A stretch of 64,000 nucleotides of DNA. Source: Melanocharis versteri (Eukaryota; Chordata; Aves; Passeriformes; Melanocharitidae). Positions 1 through 12,690 of this stretch are shown piece after piece. Numbering within the stretch: the stretch's first letter is position 1; every line of letters starts with the position of its first letter. The DNA is taken from the NCBI GenBank assembly GCA_013397845.1, contig VZTG01007434.1:1120073-1184072 (forward strand), written 5' to 3'. The notes under the pieces are model-generated. The model was not told the origin of the DNA, made no database searches, and worked only from the letters and a program-made list of their open reading frames with translations. Both the position numbers and the translations under genes were made by a program.

Positions 1-437
1 TATTCCACTGCTGGGAAATGCAGCACAAGTCTGACTTAATGTCATGCCATCTCTGAAGCCAGCACTACCATGCAATTAGATGATAAGCTTAAACAGCATA
101 TAATTGGCACTACTAGTATGAAAAACATACTATTAATTGTTAACTTCTTACCTGCTTGTAACTTTCATGAAGTAAAAGTATCTTGCATGTCTTTTTTAAA
201 CAAAAAGAACCGCAGGAAACACTTCAGTAAGTTTTTATGAAAATAAGAGGGGAAGAACTGGAGTCCAGGATCTAGAAGGAATATCTTCAACATGAAAAAC
301 TTCAACACTTTTTTTGAGGGGGGGAGGGGGCATGATTTAGAAAGCCTTAGACTGAGAAAAGTATGAGAATTATTTAATATATCAAATGCTAACCTATTCC
401 ATATCCAAAGGAAAAATTCCTCATTTGTCCTTTCTTG
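1..437. other. unique non-coding sequence
   Basis: AT-rich unique sequence with no recognisable gene, exon or repeat. It contains one short poly-T/poly-G stretch near 308-330 and nothing else I can support. Confidence 0.6.
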
Positions 438-521
438 GGAATGGTCCTGTGCAGGGCCAGGAGTTGGACTTGATGATCCTTGTGGATCCCTTCCAACTCA
501 GCTCATTCTGTGATTCTGTGA
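438..521 (+). mobile_element. CR1 LINE, 3' end fragment
   Basis: The stretch reads GGAGTTGGACTTGATGATCC, then CCTTCCAACTCAGC, and ends in TTCTGTGATTCTGTGAT. This is the diagnostic 3' end of avian CR1, whose tail is a short ATTCTATG-type repeat instead of poly-A. Only about 80 bp remain, the usual 5'-truncated state of CR1. The orientation is plus. A short open frame running across it is a chance frame. Confidence 0.85.
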
Positions 522-3094
522 TTTGGTCAGGTCACAGTTTTGTCTCCAGATATTGTTGCCTGACAAACTGTGATCTCGCAACTCTGATCTTTTTTTCAGT
601 CACTCACTGTTCTTAGTTAATAATGCAAAGGCCTTTTTATAGAAATATGCCAAGGTATCAAAAACTACTCTGGGCTGTGGTAAACAGAGTGTTGGAGGAA
701 TCTTAATGTGATTGATTAACACAACACCATATAATCTGTTTGTTTGATCAGCAAACTCTAGGTTTAATTTTTGAGACATTCTTACAACATCCCAAGTCAG
801 TATAATTTGGAAAATTTCTTTATTTTAAGCAGCAATTAAACTGACTTAATCCATCAAATTATACACTCTAGGATAGAATATTAAGAGGATTCAGTTGCAT
901 ATATTGTATGCATTGAATGATTTGATAGCAGTTACCCAGGCAGCACAATTCCTCAAGTATGTGCCAGTTCATGTAAAGATTAATGCTGGACAGATAGAAT
1001 GCAAATGGAAAAGCAGCATCATCTCCATCACATACCTAGATTAGCTCTGAAAATCACAGTCTTATCCTACAGATAACACATTAAATTTGCAACACTTGAA
1101 TTAAACACAGTGGAGAACTTCTCACATTTATAATAAAAATTAAAAGATTATGCCATCTTAAAACTAAAATCCTCTTCTGGATCTTTGGCCACTGATTTCA
1201 GCAGCATTGGAACTTGCATATAGTTAAACCAATAATTGGTACTGGAGTTGCCATTTGTTTTTCTCTATCATCACCAGTCTATCATCAGCCACCTCTGACT
1301 CTTTCACTGGGACTTGAACGAAGTATAGTGCTGTAGGAGCACAGCAGGCCTAGGGAACAGCTCCTTTTTTTTTTGAGTTGTTTCGTGTGGAATCCCAGGC
1401 CCTGTGTGGCACTTCAGGCTAGCAGACAGGTTTTTAGTTCAGAAGGAGAGAGGAGTCCAAGCTGACGGGGAGTTGTGGGTTCTGATAAGTGAAGCTTTGC
1501 ATGGCTAGCCGAGTTTCAGAGATCTGAGGCTTCTCATGTTGAACACTTATTTCTGTTTTCTTAACAGAAGAGAATGACCCCACCTATTGCTTTCCTGAAG
1601 ATAAGGTATTCTGGGTGATCGTACTTCAGATTATTGCTGGCATTTGGAAAACGTGACCCATGTGTTTGACAAGTTGGCTTGAAGAAAAGCTGACTGTAAG
1701 GTAGCAAGCACAAGCTTTAGATTAGAAGGTCAGGTGAAATATCTACTATAAAAGGATGTAGTTGATCCCCAGATGGAATCCAGGTGTGCCACTCTTGCGA
1801 TGGTGTAGCTTTGAAATACTGAAGTTTTTCTAAAATGACATATTTGGTGCATTGCTACTAATTAGTAATACAATTTTAATTACATTTATGTTATGATTGT
1901 TACTCAACAGATGGCATACTTTCAAGTAATTTCATTTATTCTATCAATAAAAATACTTGCAAACCTCTCTTGATTTTAATAGTGGTGCTACAGTTACAGA
2001 ATGCATTTGCAATCAAAATTTATCTTAGTAAAACAATATTATCGTTTAAAAACATTGCAGTTACTCTCATCAATCAGAACATTTATATTCATCTGCTATA
2101 ATTTTCTACCTGTATCTATATATATTTTCTGCCTATATGTATTCATTCCAAGAAGACGATACTTTTAGTGTATTACTATTATCCATGCATATATCAGGGT
2201 TTTATATTACTGTGCTGATTCAGTTGTTTCACCCTGGAACTGTACTAGCACTCCTGAAGCAGCAACTAAAAATATTCATTTATGCCAGAGTACTAATTTG
2301 CGGATAATATTTCTTAAAACCACAAAAACATTAGGAAGTACCTACTGAAGAAAGGTAGATGAATACTGCACTGGTTTCCATGTCACTTTCTACGTATTTG
2401 TTGAATCTCCAAGAGCATCTTTTCCACTCTGTGGGTTTGGCAACCTGGGTTTGAGGTCAGTGCAGCAGTGTGGCCTTAGGTCTAACTGCTGCCAAGGAAG
2501 ACTGAGAAGGAGCTGTGAGAAGTCTTGCTGGGGTTTGTTTCCATTTTGTTTGAGTGCTGTTTTTAAACTCAGACCCTTGCTCTTTGCTGCTACCTGACCT
2601 TTATTGCAGCTATGGCCACATATCCCATTGAGCCAGACACTGATTCGTGCATTGCACTCCCGGGTTTGGCTGTGGACCTGCCTCAGTATTGTAGAACTGT
2701 CTATTAGTTTGAAATCTTGTTGCCTCTAGACCTGCTTTGCTGTTCCTTTTCAGGTACTGCAGGTCTGTGCACTTGCTGTCTGCCTTGCTCTCTGGCTCCC
2801 CTTCCTTTATGGAGAAACCAGCCTTTACTGCTCTGGTTCATTGCTTTGGACCTTCTTGAGCCCAAAGTCAAGCATTGTGGAGCTTCACCTTTGGATTTCA
2901 GAAAGGCCAGATAGTGCCTTTCCGTATATGGATGAATATACCTAATTCATCCCTTACAGATACCCATGGAACACTCTTTGAAAAAGCTTTCATGACTGAG
3001 ATTCTGCAGCCCCTCCAGTGTGGAACAGTTCTTAAAATTTTGCCTGAAAGCTAACCTGAGTCTCTTCTGCTACCAGCAGAGCAACTTTTACATG
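522..3094. other. unique non-coding sequence
   Basis: No gene is recognised. The sequence is AT-rich, with a more GC-balanced patch at about 1300-1520 and another at 2440-2900, where it reads somewhat like retroelement-derived DNA that I cannot assign. A polypyrimidine-AG acceptor-like site at 1550-1567 precedes a short open stretch to a TGA at 1654-1656; this is listed as a low-confidence exon candidate in the findings. Another pyrimidine-rich CAG|GT junction lies at 2753/2754. Confidence 0.5.
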
Positions 3095-3358
3095 GGCAAA
3101 GGGGGCAGTGTATTAAACTAAAATAGGAAAGATTTAAATTAGATATTAGGAAGTAATTTATTACTCAGAGAGTGGTGATGCACTGGAACAGGTTGCCCAG
3201 AAAGGTGGTGGATGCCCCCATCTCTGGAAATATTAAAGACCAGGCTGGATGGGGCTTAGTGGGTGGTCTAGTGGGTGACATCTCTGCCTGTGACAGGGGG
3301 ATTGGAACAAGATCTCTTTGAGGTCACTTCCAACTTGAGCCGTTCTATGATTCCATGA
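3095..3358 (+). mobile_element. CR1 LINE, 3' fragment (~260 bp)
   Basis: The order of CR1 3' features is preserved: a GATTTAAATTAGATATTAGGAAG-like segment, then CACTGGAACAGGTTGCCCAG, a GTGGATGCCCCCATCTCTGG-like segment, a CAGGCTGGATGGGGC-like segment, and finally CACTTCCAACTTGAGCCG followed by TTCTATGATTCCATGA. These correspond to the end of the RT-encoding ORF2 and the 3' UTR of avian CR1. It is the longest and best preserved CR1 copy in the window, 5' truncated and with no open frame. A 96-codon minus-strand frame overlapping its right end is not a gene. Confidence 0.9.
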
Positions 3359-4716
3359 CGCCATTGAAGCTGATCGCGTTTTGTTTCCCTCTCACTGAAT
3401 ATGAGAGAGTATTGATAAGGTTGTGTTTTACTACAAATCTTAGAATGATGTTAGAGATTCTCCTCTCTAAATTTTTTTTCCAAGGCTGAGCAGTAATTCC
3501 TTCCACCTGTCTCCACAGGCCACGTTTCCTAAACCTACCACCATTCTTCTCCTGAGCATTTATCTTATTTCTCTGCTTTCTTGAAGTATGGCTCTGGGAA
3601 GTGGCTGCTGTATTCCAGCCAAGCTGACTGAACACAGGGTAGAATGATCTTTATCACTTTGGTCATATATATGACAGTCCTACCAGTATATGCTAAAAAA
3701 GATGTTCCTTTCACGTTAGCAACATCACCAAGTTGAGTCTGTCAGTTTATGATGCTCCATGCTCTACCTGTTCAGTTATTTATATCCTACTATGCACTTC
3801 ACTTCTTCAGGCCACAGTTTTTTTCATTTGCCTATGGAACGTCTTCCTGACATATTAGGATCATTTTCATATCACTTCTATCTCTGGTGTGAGGCCTTCA
3901 GATCAGTGACATATGCAAACTGGTAATTTGGCTTTCTCTGACATTCGAATTTTAAATTATTGTGTTGAAAAGAGTTTGACCAAAGACAAATTCATATTCT
4001 ATTCCAATTGAAATGTATTCCCAATCTAACTTTTATATTCCTAATATGCACATTTTCTATCAAGTAAGTGCTCATTCTATCGTAAATTAATCTTCACTGC
4101 CTTCGCCAGTCCTCTTACAAGACTGTCAGGAAGGAAAATATCAAACTTTTAAAAAAATGAGTGTATCACCTCTGCTGCTTCTCTCTTTCCATTAAGCCAG
4201 TTATGGTGTCAAGGAAGATACGTAGCTTGAACTATGCTATAGGTTCTTGATGTGTTGGCAAATTCTTTGTCTTCTATATGTTTAGATGCTGATTGCTGAA
4301 TAGGTGGTCCTAGGGTCTTGAAATAAGGCCGTTTTGTAGCTCCCCCAATCTTCCTTTTCCTTCCTTTTAGGTACTGTTTCTCTTCTGCTACTCTACCAAT
4401 CTCTCCAAGTTCTCAAGAATGAGTGGTTTAGAGATCACAGTGACTCCTAAATGTTGCAGGGCACTGATTGCTCAACAGAGGAGCCAGTTTCTCACCAGAC
4501 GGTGGGAGATAACCTGGCAGGGATATTCTGAGGTGGCAAGGGTAAGGTACTAATCCCAAGAAACCATTTCCAGCACATTCTTGAGGTAGAGGAAGCACAG
4601 CAGCCATATTGAGCCTGAGATAGCAAGGAAGAAGAGGCAAGGAGCTCTCTCTACAGAAGTCCAAAATGGTGCTAAATTTTTGAAATATGGCTTCTTGTCT
4701 AAATTATTTCTGCCAG
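3359..4716. other. unique non-coding sequence
   Basis: AT-rich sequence with no assignable repeat or exon. Short frames exist on the minus strand (for example 4428-4664) but show no family motif, no codon-like pattern and no splice context I trust. Confidence 0.55.
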
Positions 4717-4803
4717 GGTTTTTTGGTTTTAGTGGGTTTTGTTTGTTTGTTTGTTTGTTGTTTTTTTCTTGCTGTTGAGATTGTTTCTTTGGCTTTTTTT
4801 GTA
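4717..4803. repeat. T/G-rich low-complexity tract with (GTTT)n
   Basis: The strand alternates runs of T with short G interruptions and contains five tandem GTTT units at about 4738-4758. It is simple-sequence DNA with no coding potential. Two other tracts of the same style occur in the window (5943-6122, and reverse-complemented at 39113-39250). Confidence 0.8.
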
Positions 4804-5942
4804 TGTAGTTGTGGTGTTTGGTCTTTGATGAGAATTGTATTTGACTTTTGGAAATGAATGATGTTATGAAGAGGTAAACCCTGCTCCCTTTAGGGGAACT
4901 GAAAAGGAGATTCCTGGTGAAGGAATTAATCTTTCCTCCCTCCTTTGGTTTTGATGTTTTTCAGAGGAGAAGCCACCTACGTGTGCAGTTGTTGAATGTT
5001 CTCATTTTCTGCTATTCCTCCACCTCTTCCCTTCAGTAAGCAACCAGAGCAGCTTTGCATCCTGCTTATCCTCTGATAATTCAGCATTCGGTGGACTAAT
5101 AATATAAGTATTGAGGAAGCCTGGAACAGAAAGTCTGCTTGCTGACAAAGCATAAATAAGCTTTAGCTAGTACTTACAGACAGATGTATATAGCAGCTGG
5201 ATCTGAAAGAAGATTTGGAGTGCTCAGCACTTGTTCGAAGGCTGCATCCATATATGGGTGAGCAGCACTTAGTGTTGTCAAATACTGCATGGGGGAGAGA
5301 GGGAAAAATTCTGGCAGTGTTTGATAGTTAGCTGTGAGCAAGCACTGATGCCAGAAAATATTTCAACATCAAAAATAGTTAGATTTCTGTACAGGCTTGA
5401 ATGAGACCCAACGGTTCAAAACATCAGATTCTTTTTTTCACTCTGCAACTTGTGCAATAGCAGAAAAGGAGCATGAACACAGGATAAGAGTAGTTTTAAA
5501 TTTATAAAGTAAGGTTTCCTTTTATTTGGACTCACCTATACGATGTAGTGTTAGGCAAGATTCACTATGAAATCTTCTCTGGCTATTCAGCTGTTGGCTG
5601 TTACGGATTGCTTCTTAAAGAGCAAGAGCTTTTGCTCTGCAAGCTTTGTTTATTGCTAAGGTACCTGTACCCTCATGACCACGAGTACCCAGATTGGTCT
5701 CATGCCACAATGAAGGCAGGGAAATGAGATATTTTTATGTCATATCTAAAGACAGGATGGTTTTTGATGCAATTCTGGAGTATTCTTTCTGCAAGAGTGT
5801 CAACATTATAAATTGAAAAGCGTGTTATCTTAGTGTGCTGTTAAAGCTGTGAGAGCCAGAGTTCTCTTTTCCAGAAAAGGAAGGAACAACAGACTCTTTT
5901 TTCTTCTTTCTCTATGGTGGGAGTAAAACCACCATTCTCACC
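4804..5942. other. unique non-coding sequence
   Basis: No gene, exon or repeat recognised. The sequence is of ordinary composition apart from short A- or T-runs. Confidence 0.55.
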
Positions 5943-6122
5943 ATTCTTTTTTTGTTGTTGTTTCTTTGGGTTTTTTTTTTGTTTTGTTGTTGTTTTGGTT
6001 TTTTTGGTGTGTTTTTTTTTTTNCTTTGGGTTTTTTTTTTGTTTTGTTGTTGTTTTGGTTTTTTGGTGTGTTTTTTTTGTTTTGGATTTTTTGTGGGGTT
6101 TTTTTTGTGATTTTTTTTTTTC
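5943..6122. repeat. T/G-rich tract with a 60-bp tandem duplication and one undetermined base
   Basis: A unit starting CTTTGGGT at 5964 recurs at 6024 with an exact 60-base offset. The copies match until about 6060, where the second has one fewer T. The single N at 6023 lies exactly at the copy boundary. The plus strand is nearly pure T and G. Open frames over this region encode only Phe/Val/Leu runs and are artefacts of composition. It may be a real slippage duplication or an assembly/polishing artefact at a homopolymer-rich locus. Confidence 0.85.
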
Positions 6123-9100
6123 CTAAGAGATTGAGGACAATAATTCTAAAAACTTAAGAAATCTTTAATGAAGAAATTTGAGTGATCCCTGAACCAAAAA
6201 ATAGCTGCCACTGGACTCATGGAAAAAGCATGCCTGCTGTGTGTAGTAATGATTCACCCAGTTTTTGCTTTTCTTTTGTATTTTAATAACAAAAAATGCT
6301 CCCAATAAGAAGTAGTTTCCAGCTGGGAAAGAGGAATAATAGTTTCATACATTTCCAATATGTCAGCAAAGAAGCATAGCACATTACAACAAAAACACGG
6401 TCCACTTCTGTGATACAAACAATATGCTTGTAGAGTATGGAATTCTTTGGGCTCACAGAGACTTTGGAGAAATTTCTGAGGAAGGGTTGGTGATTTCATG
6501 GAAATGACAACTTTTCAGTGTCAGACTGGCAAAAGGCTGGTGAGATGAGAAGCCTTCCTGATGTGTTTGCCCAGACAGATTTTTAAGAAGAACACATTTC
6601 ACAGACATCTGCATCTCCGTGGCATTCTGAGTTTGTGCTGGTTCAAGGCTGTTTTGCCTGCTGGTTCGAAGGAGGCTGACCAGACAGATAAGTGCAACAT
6701 TTGGCTTACTTGCTCTTCTCTTTCTCCTCACCTCATGGGTTTTTTTCAAACATTTCACTGACCTTGAGAAGGCTCAGGACAAGGGATTTTAAGTCTTGCA
6801 GTCTTCATTCTGTTGGGTTTAGTGGCTCAGTGGATATTTCCACAAATGTCTGTGACATGTCGTCCTTTAAAACCCTGTATATAAGTATCTTTCATGTCTA
6901 TACATTAAAACAGGTGCTGCTTCTTCCACTTTGCAAATTTATGCAAAAAATATAAGCCAGCTTTCTTGCTTTGTCTATTCCACTAAACAGAATTTTATAA
7001 ACTATGTCATACTACAACCCCTCCTATTAAGATGTTACCTATAGATTCTGAAGAGATGAGATACTTGTTGTGTCCATAATTTCATTAAAGATTTTTCTTC
7101 TTCTCTGGTATAGATCTGTGACGCATCAAAACTTCTGATATGTGAGTCATGGCCTGTTTTGTTTAAGTTATCCTGGGTATTGCAAATTTCATTCTGTGGC
7201 AAGTGTTAGCTATCAGTCCAAGGTTTGTACATGATTTGAAGAGAGTGGCTCTCGTAGGATCTCCACCACATATTCGTGGAATCAGGGTAAAAGCTTTTCA
7301 GAATATAGTGACTTTATTTAGCCTAAAATCCAGACCATTATTAAATTTGACTGAGATTCAGCTGCCAATTACTGCTGTTTGGTCCTACTGATTTTAGTGT
7401 CTTTGTGTAATGATGTGTTCCCCTTGAGATCCCCATATGTTACCCTAGAAACCATGTTTACAGATTGTAATCCTTTGTACTCTACAGGTTTAAGTAATCA
7501 GATTACAATATACCAACTTCAAAGAGATTTCTGGTTTAAAACTGAGCAAATGTGGGGCAAGAATTTGGGACCAAATTTCTATCAGTATTTTTCCGTTTGA
7601 CTTGTTGAACAGTTGTTGTAGACAAGACATTGCTATGGTGGTCACAAGGTGAATAAACTTCAAGAAGAATTTTGCAGCCTAAAAAGGTTGACTGTTAAAA
7701 AGACATATTTTTCTGTTTGTTTCTCATACACTCTGATGTAGAAGTGCTGTTTGGGAACATATCCAATAGTCCTTGGAGTTAAAGTTTCTGATGGATGCAT
7801 AGGTAACTGTTCCTGAAAAATGGATTACAATGAGCATCCAACACTGTGAATGTTTAGGTGATGATCTGTTTACTCAGATGTTAATACTGAGACAAGAGTC
7901 TCCTCCACTGCCCTTCCAGTTCCAAACAGAAGCAGGACACCCAGAATTTTTAAAACGTTGACAGAACTGGTGTCACACTGCAGATGGGTTTTAATAATTA
8001 CAGTAGGGCCAGGGTCCTGGTCCTTTAAGATATGTATTATTTATTTCTAACTACTGGAAAAAAAAGAAAAAAAAAAGAAAGAATACCAAACCCCAAAATT
8101 CTGTTCACATTTGAGAAAGCATGTACAAAAAATACTATAGTACTGGTAATTTGAAAGCACATTTTTTTCTTAAGGGTCCATAAGAAACTGAAACTTTGGG
8201 TAGGTGGAAATAAAGTTTCTAATTAATTTTGAAAGTGCATAAAGCACCTTTCTGTGGTTTTACAATTCAAAGTTTAACCCTTTAGGGCTACTGCCTTGTA
8301 TGTAGCCTTTTCAGTTGCTTTCTCTGCGGTTACAGAGGCTGAAAAATACCGGCTTTCTTTGCTATGGTTCAGTCTTTCTCGTTAGAATACGAGACCTTTT
8401 CGGGCCTGAAGAAATTCAGAGACTTTTACTCCTGAGTAGCTTTAGAGTGGTGTTCCATTTTTCAGAAATTAGTTTCTCATCAACTCTATTAATTATTAAT
8501 TATTATATGTTACAACAGCTATAGTTTTCTGGGTCAGCATTAAAATGATCCTTACATTGTCTTTCTACAGTTTTGTTCAGCTGATTAACTCGAACTGGTT
8601 TATTGCTGTGCCATCCATTTAAATTAACAATCTGCAAAGAAAGCTGATAAAATGCTTCACACACCCCATTACTGGGGTAGTAATAGTTACTCAATTAGGC
8701 ACAGCTACTTCAGTTTCCAATCTGTTCCTTAATGATCAACAGAACACATTAATTTAAAACATTATTAACCAAAAAATCTATTTAAAGAGATGCATTTTAG
8801 CGGGTAGAAACAACATTAATGGGGAGAAAAATGTTGTTTTACTTATTAAACATCTGCACTACAACTGCTATCACATCTATGAAGCAGTACAGTGTTACAA
8901 ACTTTCCAGTTGTGACCTGCAGCTGCAAAAGTGTAGTCTGATGGATTGTCCCTTGACTTTCAGAGGTGATGAACTGGCAACATCTCTGAACACCTTTTTC
9001 CACCACATGGATGGGGGTGTATATGGGGGGAGTTGAGGATGAGGACATCTTGCTGTAAAGTTTATCTAGCATTTAATATGTTTTGGGAACTTCTGTGAAA

Positions 9101-11902
9101 TAATGGTAATAAATAATCTTTAACAGTTATTTAAGCAGCTGCTGTGTTTGTAATCTGATAACAATATTGGTCATAGGAAACATAGATCAGAACAGGGTTT
9201 AGAGACAGTTAAAAAGACCGTTTGATGACATATAGCAAGTCCCGTTCCTAAGCAATAGCATTTTTTACACACTGGAGAAAAATATAATGGAACATACTGT
9301 AAAAACTCTGAAAATTTTTCAGTCTCAGGAGCACTACTATAGAGCTGCATTTATACCTTTAATACACTGCCAGTATGCTCAGTGCCGCATTAGCAAAATG
9401 GCAGTTCTAACCTGGAGAAATGTCCTGTCTCTGAAATGCGAAAAGCATGACTCATTAATAATTTCAACATTTAAAAAGTGGAACTTCACTCCTTTTTTAC
9501 AACTCTGTCGATGCTGCAAACATAGGATTCAAATGTGTTGGTACTTCCTACATATGTGCTACTGGGATTCTGAAGCTGAGTGCTTCTATGAAGATTGATT
9601 AAACATCGTACTAATTCTGCACAACCAGCATGTTACATAGTTTTTGTAGGTGAGTAAGCCAAAGCATGGAGAATCTGCTTTGCCAGATATTACACAACTA
9701 AGTCGATACCCTTGAAAACACCAGAAAAAGAGTAAAGTAAGGAAAAAGCTTATGGAAGTGTGAAATTAAAAAAAAATAAATTATTTTGCCTCAGCAACGG
9801 ATAACTGGAAAAAACCCCAACTTCGTGGTTTATTGAAACTAAAACATATGATGAAATTTTGCAATGAAATGGAAGGAAAAAAGTTCAAACTCACTTGAAA
9901 AGACAAATATCAAATTTCCTTTTGAATTTATCTCCCTGTTGTATCCTGGACGATGTATTTTTAAAATACATTCTTTTCATCAAACATTCTATAATACGTA
10001 AACTATAAATTGATTGGTGGTATTAATCTTTACAATTTAAACAAAACTGTGCTTGTCAAAATAAAGGAACAAAGTACCCTCTGTGATGCAGTATCCTTGA
10101 CTTTTTTAATCTTGTTTGTTTATTTACACACTAATTGCAAAAATTGATAATCCATATGAGGCCACCTAAGTCCATGCAAATGAGTTTTTACTGTAGGTTC
10201 TGATATTGCAAATATTTATTTAGCTGTCCAAGTTATTGGAACTAGCCACTATGATTTTTCTGTAAAGGACAGGTTTCTCTGTAAGAGCTTCCTGAAGGGG
10301 AAATGACAGTAAAAGAAGAGTTATTGGTAGAAAGCTTCTTTTTAATTTTATTATGCAATATTATGTATATTTTGCATAGTTATATAAATGTATAATAATA
10401 ATATGACATATACTATCATCCACTTATATCATGGCATAACACACTATGGTATAACCAGTCTTATTAGCTGTGTTCAAAGAGTGAATTGTCAGTTCCAAAC
10501 CAAGTCGCAGTCACTTTGAAGTTTAGGGGGATATATATGAAAATACATTTTAGCATATTTCTACATTTTCCACTGGCTCACTTTTTAGGTGTTTTGCGAT
10601 GGACTGAGGTAAATGAAATCTCAAACACTGAGGAATATAGCCTTTATATCACAAAGTTGCTTCAAGTGCCATATATATTTGATGAGCATATACTGGTTAT
10701 GTCAGATACTATTATTTTTAATAATAAATAATGACTTCCAAAAGTCATTAAGCTTTTGTCATGCTTTTTGTCCACATACGTATCTTGACAGTTCAGAGTT
10801 CTATAGGAGATTTAGAAATATCAAGACTTCCTTAACCCGTCTGATAATTATCTTTAACATTTCTGTTACAAATGTACAAGGTGAGTCATGCTACGTGTTT
10901 TATATTAAAATGTGTCTATAAATGTCAAATGCTTATTCTCTCAGAAATATTTCAGGCTTCATTATGTGTAACAATGCAGAATTAAGCGGGCTTGGACTTA
11001 TATTTTTCTCTGTATAGACTCATAAGTGAATACTGGAAAGAATTACAGTTTTCCTGTTAAAAGGTGTCTGATCTTCTTTTGTTTAGGAGAGTTTCAGTCT
11101 CTTTTTATTGAATATCAGATGATGCTTTAAAAATTAACCAGAAAATAGGCTTATTTAGTAATTACACTGAATAAAAGGAGGAAACATAGTTGCTCTGTTG
11201 TTCTATCTCAAAATTCAGAGTTTTGAATCTACATTTTCATAAAAATGCAGACATTAACAATTGTGTGCTTCTGCAAATGAAAACTGCAGGTATTAACCAG
11301 ACATACAACACAAAAGAATTTACATATATGGATTCAAAATCAGTTCTACATGAAAATATTGAAATATATGTATTTTTAAGCTTGAGTTTAAGTTAATTTT
11401 AAAATTAAGTTTATAAAAGGGCGTTCACTGCATCTGCATTAAAATATTACCTCTGTATGTACATTTGGGGAATATCTGTGTTCGTAGACAGCAGAGTTCC
11501 CTCATTCTGTAAAGTAACATCTGCAAATTGATACATTTTAAGATCTTCCCTCTAGTGTTAAAGAGCCAAAGTGTGTGTAAACTCAGGTTTGCTCAAGGGT
11601 AGGCGCACAAACAATTTCACAAACACTATCATTTGTGATTATGTTCCTTAACCTCTGAATAGTTGCAGAATTGTTTATGGTTAGTTTTTGGTCTCATTTG
11701 TTGATAATGGCCATTCCCTTCTTCCCCTTAGCCACTAAAACTTTTTTTTATACCAAATGTGCACCATGTTTTTTGTTGTTACAACTTTGAAATGTCAGGT
11801 GTAATGTTCTTGACATTTAAATCATGTACTTAATTTGTATTGTTGACACACATTGGATTAAATTGCCTGTCTTTAACAAAAATGACTTCTTTTACTTCTC
11901 TC
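6123..11902. other. long AT-rich unique segment, no gene seen
   Basis: Nearly 6 kb without a supportable gene. It contains an A-rich stretch near 8055-8085, a perfect small hairpin at 10729-10750 (9-bp stem, 4-base loop) and very AT-rich sequence around 10320-10450. The open frames of 60-103 codons (for example 6453-6758 minus, 9287-9598 plus) show no domain motif. No CR1 tail is visible. Confidence 0.55.
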
Positions 11903-11922
11903 TTTTTTTTTTTTTTTTTTTT
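11903..11922. repeat. poly-T tract (20 T)
   Basis: A homopolymer of twenty T. It could be the complement of a poly-A tail, but no recognisable retrocopy body or target-site duplication flanks it, so it is listed only as simple repeat. Confidence 0.85.
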
Positions 11923-12054
11923 GAAACACAAGTAAATGAGATGCTCTGTTCTTTTTCGGAAGTAATTTGCTTGATAAATATTATCTAGTCCTGAAAAGGC
12001 ATGGAATCTATACTACCAGAATTGTTGTCATACCTCTTCATCCCGAAACCTGAT

Positions 12055-12690
12055 TTAAAGCAACAGAGCTATCATATTTACATTAGTATAAGCTTGAAAC
12101 ACAATCAGAAATGCAGTCCTTCTCAGAGAGGAGCAGGTGGGGCTGGAAAATACATTGAAAAGAAGCTTTCTGCTAAAATCTGCTGGAGAGAAGGGAAAAT
12201 AAATGAGTAAATAGGTATCAGTAACTTGTTGAGACACTATTCTTTTGCGGGAGGAGTGAAGCCACCAAATTGCATATTTCTTCTGCCCATTTTGTTGCCT
12301 TTCCTGGAAACATATTAACTTTATCATCTTGAAGATCCATAGGATGATAGCTGTGAGGATGAGACTTGTAGACATTTCTTTTGCCAGCTCAGTAATACTG
12401 GGGTATCTTAGCCTTGGTTTGTTCCCTGTTGACACCTCTTGAGCTGAGGTCTGACATTTGTGTTGATTCTGATTCTTGATCCTTAGTTTTCATTTTCTAC
12501 TTGACCAGAGATGAGTTTTGCTGGCTACCCTTACTGCTCGTTGTTTCTTTGCAGAGATATCAAGTTCCTTGAGAATAGACTTAGGCTCATATGTTGACAT
12601 TTTCCTCTCTGAAGTCCAGATGCAGCAGCAATGGTTCCCTTTCTGAAGCTTCTGAAGTTCAATTCTTGGAAAGTGATAGTGTGCATAGAC
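12055..12690 (-). pseudogene. possible relict reading frame, function unknown
   Basis: Reading the minus strand leftwards from 12690, one frame stays open for 66 codons, meets a single TGA at 12490-12492, then stays open for about 145 more codons to a stop at the left end. The whole frame is more than 200 codons with one interruption in AT-rich DNA, where stops are expected often. An in-frame ATG lies at about 12600 (protein begins MSTYEPKS) and another at 12435. Residues include a basic stretch (AKKQRAVRVASK) and, after the stop, one hydrophobic segment (SLILTAIILWIFKMIKL) that could be membrane-spanning. I recognise no family. No splice sites, promoter or poly-A signal support an active gene. 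It could be an old retrocopy, a retroelement ORF fragment or chance. Confidence 0.2.

Noticed and set aside
3345..3635. 96-codon minus-strand frame
   Set aside because: Its 3' part lies in the tail of a CR1 copy, with no motif elsewhere.
5914..6157. Two plus-strand frames encoding Phe-rich peptides
   Set aside because: Pure T/G low-complexity sequence containing an undetermined base.
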